From NCBI GenBank assembly GCA_026826555.1, contig JAKSZT010054335.1:4824323-4888322 (forward strand): a DNA stretch of 64,000 nt, read 5' to 3'. The stretch comes from Tolypeutes matacus (taxonomy: Eukaryota; Chordata; Mammalia; Cingulata; Chlamyphoridae). The stretch's first letter is position 1. Each line of letters opens with the position of its first letter. A model generated the notes under the pieces. That model saw only the letters and a program-made list of their open reading frames with translations. It was not told the origin of the DNA and ran no database searches. Below, piece after piece: positions 45,200-56,412 of the stretch. The translations under genes were made by a program, and so were the position numbers.

Positions 45200-45205
45200 C
45201 TCCAG

Positions 45206-45269
45206 TATTCCAATATCAAATGGCAAATTTCAACAATGAAAAACCGCAATTACTTTTGCGCCAACCTAA
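45206..45269 (-). mobile_element. Mariner terminus with Hsmar1/MADE1-like inverted repeat
   Basis: Read on minus from 45269 it begins ttaggttggcgcaaaagtaa, then ttgcggtttttcattgttga, then 'aatttgccatttgatattgg'. The first 26 nt differ from the primate Hsmar1/MADE1 terminal repeat, as I remember it, by one base. A TA dinucleotide (45270-45271) adjoins the end, as expected for mariner. Only about 64 bp is present. The other terminus and the transposase are absent. Confidence 0.7.
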
Positions 45270-45271
45270 TA

Positions 45272-47585
45272 ACCCCAGAATCTTAATCACTACCCCATTT
45301 TGCAAAACAAGTGTTCCAATTTCATCCCCTTTTCTCTGTTTCTGGAGCCCCCACACCCAACCTCTACCCTTCAGCCCCCCCACCCCCATGCCTTCCCCAG
45401 TGCTTAGGGACAGTGCCCCCTGTCACGCGTCAAGCCTGTCGTTTCAAAGGGGAGAAAGACAGGATCAATGCCTCCGAGCCAACAGGAGGGCCAGCACCTG
45501 GCCCAGGTGCCCCTCTCCTCTGCTCTGTGGTCTGTGAGAGAGGCAGTTACAGGGAGGAGGCAGCATCAGAGAAGAATTTTCCTTGGCCACGGCATTTTCC
45601 TTTGGCCCCTAAACTTTCAGCTTCTGGCTGCGAGTGCATTAGGCCCCACGATGCCAAATGTCAGAGGGAGCAAGAATGCCTCAAAAAGAATGTGACGGTA
45701 CAGGCTTCATCCAGTCTTACACTGCATTTCCCCTTCCCTTATTTTGTCTTCTTTCCGTGCCCTCTCCTGCCATGACCTTTCCCACGTGGTGAGACAGGGT
45801 CCCCCAGCTTTGTCTAGTCTGTCTCTTTCTCGTGGGGCAGGGTCTCTTAGCACAATTATACCCTGAAATCCTATTGCCAAAGGCAGTCAAGGTGTTAAGG
45901 GAGCGTGTCGGCGTAGTGCGGCCCTCTGAAGCCTCGGAAAGCCCTGCACCTGAGGGCCTGCCTCCAGCCACCAGGTAGAGAGACCCCCGTGCAGGGGCCC
46001 CCGACAGCTGAGGGGTGGGGGAAGGAAGAGCAACGGGAAGGCAAGCCAGGGGGGGTGCAGAGAGCCCTGAGGGGAAGTGGAGAGGTCCACTGCGCCTGCC
46101 TCTGGCCCGTGTGTTTCCAAGACTGAGCTTTCAGTTCACGTCTGGCCGTGCTGGCTGGTCCCCCGGACGCCGTGGCACGGACAGGGAGGGGATGTGGACG
46201 AATTTGTTCCCGCCTTTTGCGCACGCCTGTCTTGGACAGTTGGGAGCAATGTTTTTTAGCGCGTCTGGAAGTTTACGAGGCCCTTTCCTCCGCGCCTCTG
46301 GGCCCTCACACTGACCTTGCAGGGGGAGATGGTGGACTCTGCCAGCGGGCACTGGATACGGGGACTCAGCGCCCACGGGGACCTTCCTCCACACCAGGTT
46401 CACCTCAGGGGAGGGCTGCGCCGCTTCCCCCGGGCCCGGTGGCCTCCCCTCGAGGCCTCGGCTGGGAGCGCCAGCTGCATGTCTCGGTCAGTGTCCTGCA
46501 GAAGGGTCCTCTGGCCACTCGGGGTGCGCGCCCTCCCTTCCCCCTCTAACGCAGGCGTCTGTTCGACCCAGCGGTGCCTCCTCGGGAGGTAGTCCTTGTT
46601 GATGTTCTGCCTGTTTACTTTAAAAATCATGTTTTCTCCCTTATTCCGAGGATATTAGGAAAGCACGAGAAAGAAAAGGCCGCGTGCCAGGTCTCCAGCC
46701 TTCAGGCTCCAGGGCCCCCCTCCCTTCCTGCTCCTGGTCCATGCCCGGCTCTGTGTCCCGAGCCCTCACCAGCACACCCCATGCCCCCGCGTGTGGCTGG
46801 GTGGGGTGACTGGGGAGGCCTGGCAGCGGGGGAGGAGCGCGAGGTGGGCGAGCTGGGTCCCCAGCCCCCTCCCTGCGAGACCACCTCTGCTGAAGCTCAT
46901 GGCGCCTCTCAGGACCCCGGGGCCCGAGTCTCCGTCTCCCACCAGGCCCCTCTAGGCGCAAGGGTGGTGAGGCCGAGATAGTGCACTGTTGGTTGTGCCC
47001 CCCCCCTCCCATTGTAAATGATCCCTCCCAGGTCAGGCTACTTGAGTGGGCTTTCTGTTTTCTCTTGGGAACCTGACTGATTCACCTTCTGACTCACTGA
47101 CCTTTTGAGGACCTTCCTTTGAAACTTCCATTGCTAAGGCCTTTTCTGAGGTTTCCAAAGCAACGTAGGAAACAGTGCCCAGAATAAAGCTGGGAGTGCT
47201 GGGATGAGAAGGCATTTACTTTCCTGACTGTTCCCCAGAGCCACCCCCTCCTGGCCTTGCCCCGAGCTGGGCCAGACCCACGTGCTGTGACGTTGGGGAT
47301 TCCACACCTCCACCCTCTCCCACGCTTGGAGCACCTCCAACTCCTACTGCTACCAGCCCGCCATTAAAGTCAGCCCTTTGGCTCCAGAATTAGCTCCAGA
47401 AGGTCCCAGGTGGAAAGGAAGCTGCAGGAGAGGAGGAATGAGCTGTGGCTTGCTCGTTTCCAGGCCTGTGCACATACAGTCCCGTCTGCCTGCAGGGCCC
47501 CACCCACCTCTCTCGTCTCCCCTCGATGAGGCCTCCGCCCTGAAGCTCCACCCCGGTTAGGGACCCGACCTCCGGGCTTCCTCGT
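45272..47585. other. Unique, partly GC-rich sequence; no gene seen
   Basis: 45900-46980 is GC-rich with open frames in most frames on both strands. None matches a known protein. Confidence 0.45.
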
Positions 47586-47589
47586 GGAT

Positions 47590-47685
47590 CTTAGTGCAAC
47601 ATGATCTAACTCTCCTTCCAGCCCTGCTCCTGGCCTAACACCTGGCACATAATAAACACCTCCATAAACGTGTCTTGAACATATA
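47590..47685 (+). repeat. L2 LINE 3' end
   Basis: 'tggcctaacacctggcacat' and 'aataaacacctccataaacg' are the L2 terminus. It lies inside an opposing 191-codon frame, which is therefore not credible as a gene. Confidence 0.6.
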
Positions 47686-48263
47686 CACCTGGGATTAGAC
47701 CCATTTCGAAGGACTGTCTCCAATCCGGAAACCCTTGATTCGAATGACTCAGCCACCTCCTCCTTCAGCGTTGTGTACATCAGAATCCACTTACCCCTTC
47801 CGACAGGTGCCAAGGACAGGTGTTTGTGTAGAACACCTGTGTGAAGGGGGATGTGTAGAAACTTTGTGGCGGTTGTTGACGTGGGAGGGTGCAGAGGGGG
47901 TGGGAAAGCAGAGCCAGAGGGGCGAACGAAGACTCCCCATTCCACCAGATGTAGGAAGGGCAGACGTGGAAAGAAAGGGCAGTGCTGCTGGTAGTCCCCG
48001 GAAGAGACTCCAGAGGCATTTTAGTCTCTGAGGTCCCTTCTGGGTTCACTCCTTTTACCCACCTTCACCTCTAAAGTGGAGTCAGGGGAGCTTTGTGCAT
48101 CAGTGAAATATTGAAAACCCCCTTTTTGGGGTAAAGATGAATATCTCTATTTGCATAAACACTGGAAGGAAACATGGGAAACTAATAAAGTGGGGACTCC
48201 AGGGGCTGAGGCGGGGGTCCTGGCAGACCAGAGCAGCAGGATGGCACTTCTCAATGGTGCCTT
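47686..48263. other. Unique sequence, no gene seen
   Basis: No repeat or coding family recognised. Confidence 0.45.
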
Positions 48264-48272
48264 TTGATGCTA

Positions 48273-48508
48273 ATTTTTTAAAAGATTTGTTTTTATTTTA
48301 TTTATCGCCCCCTTGCTGCTTGTGCTCGCTGTGTCCATTTGCTTTGCGTTTTTCTGTGTCTGCTTGTCTCCCTTTGTTGCGTCATCTTGCTGTATCAGTT
48401 CACCACGCCATGCTGGCGGGCTTGCCTTCACCAGGAGGCCCCGGGAATCGAACCCGGGGCTTCCCATATGGTAAACGGGAGCCCATCCAATTGAGCCACA
48501 GCAGCTTC
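48273..48508 (-). mobile_element. Xenarthran SINE, antisense, near full length
   Basis: On + it has a T/A-rich tail, then body 'ctgcttgtctccctttgttg', 'cgtcatcttgctgtatcagt' and 'cgccatgctggcgggcttgc', then box B in reverse (gggaatcgaacccggg) and box A in reverse near 48490. Flanking ttgatgcta copies at 48264-48272 and 48509-48517 are the TSD. It is the best reference copy of this SINE family in the window. Confidence 0.9.
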
Positions 48509-48517
48509 TTGATGCTA

Positions 48518-51449
48518 TTTTGACATTTGAATCCTGAGGGATTATAAACTATTAAAAATGAGATTACATTACAAGAAAATAACTTCCATAACCCCAAGCT
48601 TCAACTCACTTAGGTAGGGCAAAAGTCCTCACCGTCTGCTATTCCACTCTTTCCCGCTTGTCGGTGGGAAAAAAGCTGAGGCTTGCTTATAACAAGGAAG
48701 TGTCACTGTACAAGTGGTTTTTTGTGGCGTTATTTAATATTTGCTTTTGCAATAGCAAAATGATTCTTATTTGAACCACAACGTATGCATGTCTTTAAAT
48801 TTAGTTATCAGAAAATTATAAGACCCAAATACTGATGTGGTAAAGATAGAATCCTAAGTGTTTTAGAGGAGATCAGATGATCTGCAACCAATACACAAAC
48901 CACGCAGCAGTGACTGGTGAAAGAAGTAACAAAACTTGTGTCCCCCCAGGTGAGGCATTTCAGCCATCCACAAGTGTGCGCACCCAGCAGTGGCTCCCCA
49001 AGCTGCCGCAGGTCGCGTGGAACACAGAATTAAAGAATTCTGGTCACTCAGCGGTTTTGGTTCACACATTCCCAGTCCAGTCACCCACAATGATTCACTT
49101 GTTAGGCTACCAGTGAGGAGTGAGTAGCTGTTCCCAAAAAGCTGCAGTGGAAGGACCCTGCAGCGTTTCCTGGGGCAGAAGAAAGGACCGGCGCACGCCA
49201 GCGGCCGCCATCAAGCCCTGCTCTGAAAATGGCAATGCTAGAACGACTGCAAAAGCTTTACAAGCTGCCCCGCTGTGAGACTGCCAAGTCCTAGAGAATT
49301 TGGCGCTTTGTGATGGAAAAGACCACTCGTCCAAATCATGCCGTTTCCCTGTGGGAAACAGCCCTACAAAGGAGGATGGCTCAGGCATCTGGGAATCCTT
49401 TCCAGAAAGCACTTCCTGTGGAGCTGCAAGCACTCGGGGAAGCCTTTTCACAAGAAGCAGGTTTTAGAGCTGCTGAGTACTGAGACGCTCCCCAGGCCAC
49501 CCTTTGAAGCCCGGCTAAGCTGCCCACGGCACAGGCATGGCGGGAGCCTTGGAGGTTCTGGGCTCTCTTGCTTCATGGGCCTCCGGTCTTCCCAGCCCTC
49601 TTGTCCCGAGATCTTCCCAGCACCTGCCCTGTTTTGTCCTTTCTCTCAGGTCTGATTCCACAAGTATCCCTCGGGCTTGGGAACCCCTCCGGGCCCCCTG
49701 AGCTTTGACCGTCTCACTCCGTCGTCCATGACTTGCATCCACTCTGATGCTCTTCCCACACGTGTCCTTTTCAGGTGTTCTCCTTGTACCTGACCCACCT
49801 GCAGTTCCATCTCCAGCTGCAGGGTGACCTGAACTGGCCTTCGGGGGGAGAGGGGATGAGCAAAATGAAATCCTCAAGGCGCCGGAATCCAAACACATCT
49901 GCTTGTTGGCCTGCCGCAGTTACCACCGTCTGTGTCCGCTGTGGATCTGCACTTTCCAGGAACTTAAAAATATACATGGAGTCACAGTTGGCAGTCAGCT
50001 GGTTAATGTGGAATCATTTCCATACCATTTGGTAAGTAGCCACTGTCCCACCACCTGACCACCTCGACGACTTCCCCTGGACCTTCCCCCAACCTTGCAA
50101 CTAAAGGGGCAGTGTCTGACCAAAGGGGTGGAGGTGGGTCAGGGCTCTGGCTGAGAACCGTGGCCAGCTCTGGTTCGGATTGGTCGTTGCTGAGCTGGAC
50201 TAGCTGCTCCACATCTTAAATACCAATGCTGTGTGAGAGAGCCGTGAGCCTAGAGCCTTCCACATAAAGAAGCCAGACGGGCGACTGCCTGCCAGATGCC
50301 CCCAGCCTGCAGCCTCTTCTTTTCAAAGGCTGCCCAGAGGAGTGAAGGCCTGTTTGCATCGAGCAGATGAGTTAGTAAATATTGTTCTTTGCCAAGTCCC
50401 CAGAGGCCCTTGAATGTTGGGTGCTAATAAAGCTCAAGTTATTATTAGACACGCGGTCTATATAGGGCATTGCCAAGTCCTGACATGATGAAAAGCAAAG
50501 AAAATGTGCTGACCCCACAGAGTTAGAAGGTGCATGTGGAAGTGCAACCTCTTCTCCAAGCAGGCAACTAGCCTGAACTCTCCGTCCTCTTCATCTCCCA
50601 GAAAGGCTTGATTTCCCACGTGCAGAACAAGCCCTAGCCAGGGTCTCAGGACTGATAAGATCTAGGCCTCTCTGAAGAGGCTGGGAGAGCCGACCTCAGC
50701 GCCAGCTAGGTTTCCAGTTCCTGCCACATCATGGGCGATTCGGCTTCTTCTCGCATGGCAACCCTGCCGAGGGAACGTGGCCGGGAGTGGGAAACAGATT
50801 CAGGAGTTCAAGGACTTACTGAAGGGACCGCAGATGTGAGAGCCTGGTTCTGCCGTGGAGGCTTTTTTCGGAAGCTCCCAGGAAGACAGCTGGGTCAAGC
50901 TTTCAGCCACTTGGCCAAGGTTAGGGCATTCTCTGGCCGTGCAACACGGACCGTGCTCGTTTCCCCAGCATCCTGCTGGGTGCCGACGAGCCCTTCCTTG
51001 CCAAGGTGTTCTGAGCATTAAGGGTGTCAGAGCAGGTGGGAGGCATCGGGGGGCCCGGTGGGGTCCCAGAGCCAGGGGGACAATCCCGGGGAAGAAGGAA
51101 GAGGCAGGGCCGGGGAGAGCCTGTGGCTCCACCTCTGCTGATAGGGCTGCTGGAGGGCATTCCAGGCTGGGTCGTGCCCTCTGAAGGCGGCAGGGAGTGG
51201 GAAACCTTAGGAGAAAGAGCAGGACAGGCTGAGCTCAGGGCAGCCAGGGTCAGGCCGGAGGGTGTCTGCCCCAGTGGAGCCCAAAACTGAGCTCTGAGGG
51301 AGCTTTTTGTTTTGGTTTGTTTTTTTGTGTGGTTTTTTTTTAAGAAAAATAAAAACTCAGCTAATGTACACTCCCTCCTGTTTTACCGAATAGTCGAGGT
51401 GAGCCTGCACCTTTAGTTTCATTTATGTGTTAAGTAAACATATGCCGTG
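48518..51449. other. Unique sequence, no gene seen
   Basis: No recognisable repeat or family. 50200-50480 is AT-balanced and repeat-free ('gctaataaagctcaagttat', 'gcggtctatatagggcattg'). T-rich runs occur at 51300-51345. Confidence 0.4.
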
Positions 51450-51588
51450 TTCTTGGCAAGTTTTAACTCATTTAGTGCCTGCGATGACCATAGGAGTAAG
51501 ATTACTCCCATTTTGCGGAAAGGAAGCAGCGGCACCAAAGGGTTAAGTGACTTGAGAAGGAGCTGAGTCTGTGCTCTTCACTGTTGAC
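51450..51588 (-). repeat. MIR SINE, antisense
   Basis: 'aactcatttagtgcctgcga', 'gattactcccattttgcgga' and 'gggttaagtgacttgagaag' match MIR in reverse. Confidence 0.75.
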
Positions 51589-52060
51589 CTTTTCTTTTAA
51601 ATAAACTTTACTTTTTAGAACAGTGTTAGATTTACAAAAAATGGAGAGGCTAGTACAGAAGGTCCTGCACCCAGTTCCCCTGAGCCTTAGCATCTTACAC
51701 GAGTGTGGGACATTTATTATCAGTTGGTGAGCAGGTGCTGACACATCATTAACCAAAGTCTGCAGGTGACTCGGACTTCGTTCCTTTTCACCTAGTGTCC
51801 TCTTTCTGTGCCGGGATCCCCCGGAGCCACCACTTTACATTTAGTCCTTCCCTCCCCGTCGGCTCCCCGTGGCCGTGACAGTTTCTCACTTGCCCTGGTT
51901 CTGGTGGCCTGGACTCCTCGGCAGCGCGCCGGCCAGGGGGTTTGCAGGACGTCCCTCTATTAGGAGGTGTCTCAGGTTTCCCCACGATTAGACCGGGGTT
52001 CAGCACTGGAATTTTGATATTGCCAGTGACCTCTCACAAGGCGGGGGGTGAATGTAAGAG
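51589..52060 (-). mobile_element. L1 3' UTR fragment, antisense
   Basis: 'agaacagtgttagatttaca', 'atcttacacgagtgtgggac', 'gctgacacatcattaaccaa' and 'cacgattagaccggggttca' are old L1 3' sequence in reverse, in order. Confidence 0.65.
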
Positions 52061-52880
52061 GGACGTCTGAGTTGGTTTCACCATTATCTGGCACAATTCC
52101 ACAGCAGGTATTTTTCCCTTACATTTTTGTTTCTTTCCAGAAGGAAGAGGGAGACCTGTTTTGCAGTGTCAGTGGGTCATCTGGTTCCACTTAAACAGAT
52201 TCATCTCAACACAGACACGGGTCTTCTCTCCATCTGGCTTGAGGCAGAAGGGCCCTGGGGCTACACTGGTGTCCATCCCTCTGGGATTCCGTTTGCATTT
52301 GGCTCGTGCAGCCCTCCAGCCTGGCCGTTTCACCCTGTTCAGACATCATGTGTAAAAGGAACACGGCAGGGGACTTGGCCCTGGAGGGCTCAGCTCACCC
52401 ACTCACCTGCCTCTGGGCCCACCTGCTCATGCCTTTGTGGCCTCCCCACTTACCCCAGAGCCGCAGTCCATGTCCTGAGCACGGCCAGTGGCCTCCCAGC
52501 CTCCAGCGCCTGTCTCCAGAACTCTCCATCTCTGCTGTCTCCGTGGAGGCACCTCCTCGTTAGCCCTGCCTGTGCACATCTGTAGGACACCCCCTCTTCC
52601 TCGGGGGCTCTCCTGGCTGATGGACCCACACAACCACCGAACCCACCATCCCAGGCTCCAGACCACCCAAAGGATCCCGCGGCCCAGCCTGAGGACACCT
52701 CCGCGCTCTCTTGCCGGGAAGAGTCATATCCACACGTGGGAGAAGTGTCTGAGATAGGGTCTTGAGATAATAACACACGCAATCTTTTAAGACCATTGCA
52801 ACACAAGAGGCAGGACTGCTGCAAATTGAAGTGTGTCTAAAATATGGCTCCAGGCTGCAGGTCTGGAAAGAAAGTCTACG
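52061..52880. other. Unique sequence, no gene seen
   Basis: Overlapping open frames on both strands at 52127-52824 have no family match. Confidence 0.45.
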
Positions 52881-52889
52881 GGGTAAACA

Positions 52890-53640
52890 GCCAGAGGGAA
52901 TGGAGTCGCGCCCTCCTCACTCCTGCGCTGCGCCCCAGCTCAGAGCCTCGCGCAGGCAGCGAATGAAGGAGTGCCCGGGAGGCCTCTCCAGCTGCCTCCA
53001 GCAGGTCCCAGCCTGACACCTGTCCACCCTCTGCCTGCCTCCTTTTGGTCTGGGCAGGCAGATAGCAACAGCGGCTGGCTCCGTCAGCGTCCCCACCTTC
53101 CTTGCGCCAGGCGGGCTTGCTGGCCCCAGTTCACGGCCCTTGGCTGCAGCCACACCTCTGGCGTGTGACTTTGCGGGTCCTGCCACAATCTGGGAAGCAG
53201 AACACTTTCCCCGCCCCTGGACCCTGGGCTTGGCCGTGGGACCCCGTGGGACGCACGCAGGGTTTGAACTGCGCTGTGTGGCCGGGCCTGCCCCCTCGGG
53301 CCTCGGCACTGCTGCCAGCTCGCCGTCCCCAGGGGGGAGGCACGCGGGCCCCGGCCCACCTCCACCTCCCTGTCCCCCGGATCCCGGCACACGAAGACGC
53401 TCTCCGAGAGCAGGGGGCTCCCCTTGATGTGAGGCCAGAGTGGCCTTGACGCAGCTCTGCCAGGGAGGCCTCCGCACCCCGTTACCCTCCACCTGGGCTT
53501 ACGTGCCACCAACACCTCAGGAGGTGGGGAGGCCAGGGGGACCATCTCCACTTAGCAGAGAAAGAACCGACGACTCGGGCAGCGTGGTTGACTCACTGGG
53601 AGCGGCCGGAAAGGCAGCTGTCTGGGGGCAGGGTGGGACC
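52890..53640. other. GC-rich, CpG-enriched stretch
   Basis: High GC, with about 40 CpG in about 620 bp by eye, near half the expected number. Opposing frames of 115-191 codons overlap and none has a recognisable domain. It is weaker than the block at 32620-33480. Confidence 0.35.
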
Positions 53641-53689
53641 AGGGCGCCTTAGGCCCGCGCTCTGACATTCGTGTGCATGTGCTTTAACC

Positions 53690-54150
53690 ACTAACTTTTT
53701 CATTAAGGGACGCATGCCACTGTAGAAAGACTGGAAAATGCAGAGAAGCACAAAGGCAATGGAAGTTTCCGTACTACCTCGCACTCTTTTATTTCTCTTT
53801 GTCATTTTTTTAGGCATATATATTTACTACATATTTTTTTGTAAATTAGAATCAGAGCATTTCCCATGGCATTAAAATTTTTGTAGACTGAATTTTCAAT
53901 GCATCGGATTACCTTCTATGGATTTGCTCCGATTTGTTTAGGCATTCTCTGTTACTGTGTTTAGTGCATGAGCCATGGTAAGTGCTTAATAAATGGCATT
54001 TAGTACAAATCTTTGTTTAAATCTGATAATTTCCTTAGAATAAACTTCTAGATGAATGAGCTGGGTTAATGAGTTTAAACATTTAAACAGTCTGACACGT
54101 GATTTCCAGAAAAGCATGTCCCTGTGTTTACCACCAACGTGGTCTCCTCA
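53690..54150 (-). mobile_element. L1M 3' UTR fragment, antisense
   Basis: 'agactggaaaatgcagagaa', 'taggcatatatatttactac', 'ttccttagaataaacttcta' and 'gtttaccaccaacgtggtct' follow L1M 3' UTR in reverse. 53950-54000 may be a separate short L2 piece. Confidence 0.55.
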
Positions 54151-55890
54151 CTCAACTTTACAAGAAAGCATTGCTAACTTGGTAGTGCTTCCCTGTTGCA
54201 TTTTGGATTACTAGTGAGCCTAATCCGAATCTGATGGATTAACCATCAGACACAGGATGCTCAGGGGGAGCATTGAGTCAGGGCCTGGCATAAGCAGCTC
54301 TGAATGAACGAATGACAAAAGTCTACATGCCCAAGGACTGGCATTGTTCCTGAATTGACTGTATGGACAGGGATGGATTCTCAAGCCTTCCTTGCTCAAC
54401 TGAAAGTACTTTCGGATGGACAAAGTTCTGGGGTAAAAGTGAGTTTGGGGCATCCATGGGGGTGACAGAACTGAGAAGGGAGAGCTGGGCTTTGGAGCTG
54501 GCTGGCCAGTCAGGGAGAACCCTGATCAGAAATGGGCAGGGATGCAGCCCTTGGCCAGTCCTCTGGGGGCTGGGACTGCCCGGGCCCCTCACTGTTCCCA
54601 CTGCCCCTCTATACCCCAAGCACGCACTTTTGCCCCATGAGGCCATGGATTGTCTCTGGCCTCTGCTCACAATTCTGTTCTCAGGAGGTACAGATGTGGC
54701 CTTGAACTTTCCCACCTGACTGCGTCACGATTTGACTCAGCCACCAGGCTAGTGGAACTGGATCAACCCCCACCACACCCCTGTTTTTCTGTCCCTCTAG
54801 GCCTGGCTGAGACCTCCTCTCTCTTCCTCGTGGCTCTCCCATCCCAGTCCAGAGCTCTCTTGTATGACTTCCTAGACTCCTGTGTAATTTTCCACTCACA
54901 GGTCACACTCCTCTCCTCGATACAAGCTACTTGAGGGTGGAGATAGGGTTTCATTGTCTTTGTATGTCAGCTGCTAAGTGTGCGGGGATGAATGAATGAA
55001 TAAGTGAGTGAATGAATGCCCCAGGAGCTCCCAGGCTACACCAAGAAGAGACTTGGTTGGAGGAAATAGCCAGTGTTCCTTCTTTACTGATCAGTCATCA
55101 TGAGTTTTGTTGGATGGAGAAGTTACAGCTCAGATGTTAAGCTTTGTGGTTGGTTGGTTTGTTTTTTTTTGTGGGGTTTTTTGGCAGATACTTCATCACA
55201 CATCCCCGTGCCCTGGAGATTTCTGTTTTTACTCTGCTTTGGCTTTACACTGAGAGCCAAACCGTAGAAAAAGCAGGCCTTTTTCTTCCCACCTTTCTTC
55301 TAAAGCAGCGGAGGGCTTGTTAAACCACACCACGCCAAGCTCCACGTCAAACAGCTCCCGCTTACTGGTCAGGCTGCTGGCCCAGGGCCAGCGCTCTGAG
55401 ACCTGCTGGTCTGAAGGTTTTAATCCGGTCCCTGGGGAAGGTGCGAGGGAGAAGGCCTGATCTCTCCCAGGTCCAAAGAGCTGGGTGTGTCAAGTTTCTG
55501 CCACGCTGCGGGGCCCAACTCTGTTCGCCCCACAGCAGACTCCAACTGTCTTTCCCTGGGAGTTAGGCACGTGCAGACAGGACCTTCAGGAACTAAGAAT
55601 TACTGCTGCAGGACTGAAACTTCACCTGCGTAGCATCTAGCTTTCCGGAGAAGCACAGGAAGCTCACAGAAGCTGGAATTTTACATCCTGGAAAAATCCC
55701 AAGCTCCAAGAGCAAGCTTTGTACCTGAGGCAAAGGCCAAGTATCTCATCTCCCCTTCCAGAAGTCAAAGCTCCTCCACGAGGGAGAGTTGTAGCCGTTG
55801 TCTGGGGGTCTTATGAATTCCCCACTCCCTGCAGGCTTGTGTCTTGAGCTCTCATTTTCTTTCTTGATCTTTACAGGAGAAGGTGAGCAC
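54151..55890. other. Mostly unique; weak L2-like end and (GAAT)n at about 54985-55017
   Basis: 'cttgagggtggagatagggt' and 'gaatgaatgaataagtgagt' look like a worn L2 3' end with a short tetranucleotide tract. A weak MER5-like piece lies near 55317-55425. No gene is seen. Confidence 0.4.
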
Positions 55891-55894
55891 CTAG

Positions 55895-56412
55895 ACTAAG
55901 ATTTGCTAGCCAGAGACTTCCCCATCACACGTCAAATAAAATCCAAACTCCTTACCATGGCTGGACCCTGCCCGGTGCTCAGACCCCGTCCTCCTACTCT
56001 CCAACGTGCCCCCAGCAATCTGGCATGCTCGCCTCCTTGCTGTCCCTCAAACACCAAGCTTGTTCCGTCTTAGAGCTCTGCATACACTCTTCCCTCTGCC
56101 TGCAAAGTCGGGGCCCCAGACAGATGTGAGGCTGACCACTTAGCCATCCCTTGTCCAGAGAGAGTTTTGAGTCCACCCTCTGTAGAACAGCTGGGCCCCC
56201 CACACACACCCCCTGCCCTCATCTTCAGGGTACTTGCCACCACCTGACAGGTGCTTATTAATTCCTTTCCTTTTCATTATCCGCCTCCCCACTCCCTCCG
56301 GAAGGTAAGCCCCAGGAGGGTAGGAACCTTGCTCCTCTTTCCCAGCTGTGTCCCCAGCACCTAGAACAAGCCTGGCACGTGGTTACACCTTCAATGAAGA
56401 TTTATGGCATGA
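55895..56412 (+). repeat. L2 LINE 3' end, target of the young L1
   Basis: 'aaatccaaactccttaccat', 'cctccttgctgtccctcaaa', 'cactcttccctctgcctgca', 'gtaagccccaggagggtagg' and 'tgtgtccccagcacctagaa' are L2 in order. The terminal part is cut by the L1 insertion at 56413. Confidence 0.85.
56400..56412. repeat. Target site duplication, left copy
   Basis: atttatggcatga. An identical copy lies at 59901-59913 right after the L1 poly(A) tail. Confidence 0.95.

Noticed and set aside
47370..47945. 191-codon minus-strand frame as a gene
   Set aside because: It overlaps an L2 3' end on the opposite strand and has no domain.
48420..48495. tRNA gene, because a good box B and box A are present
   Set aside because: It is the head of a SINE with a body, tail and TSD, and does not close into a full cloverleaf.
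52917..53492. 191-codon minus-strand frame as a gene
   Set aside because: It is in GC-rich DNA, with overlapping long frames on both strands and low-complexity Gly/Pro/Arg content.
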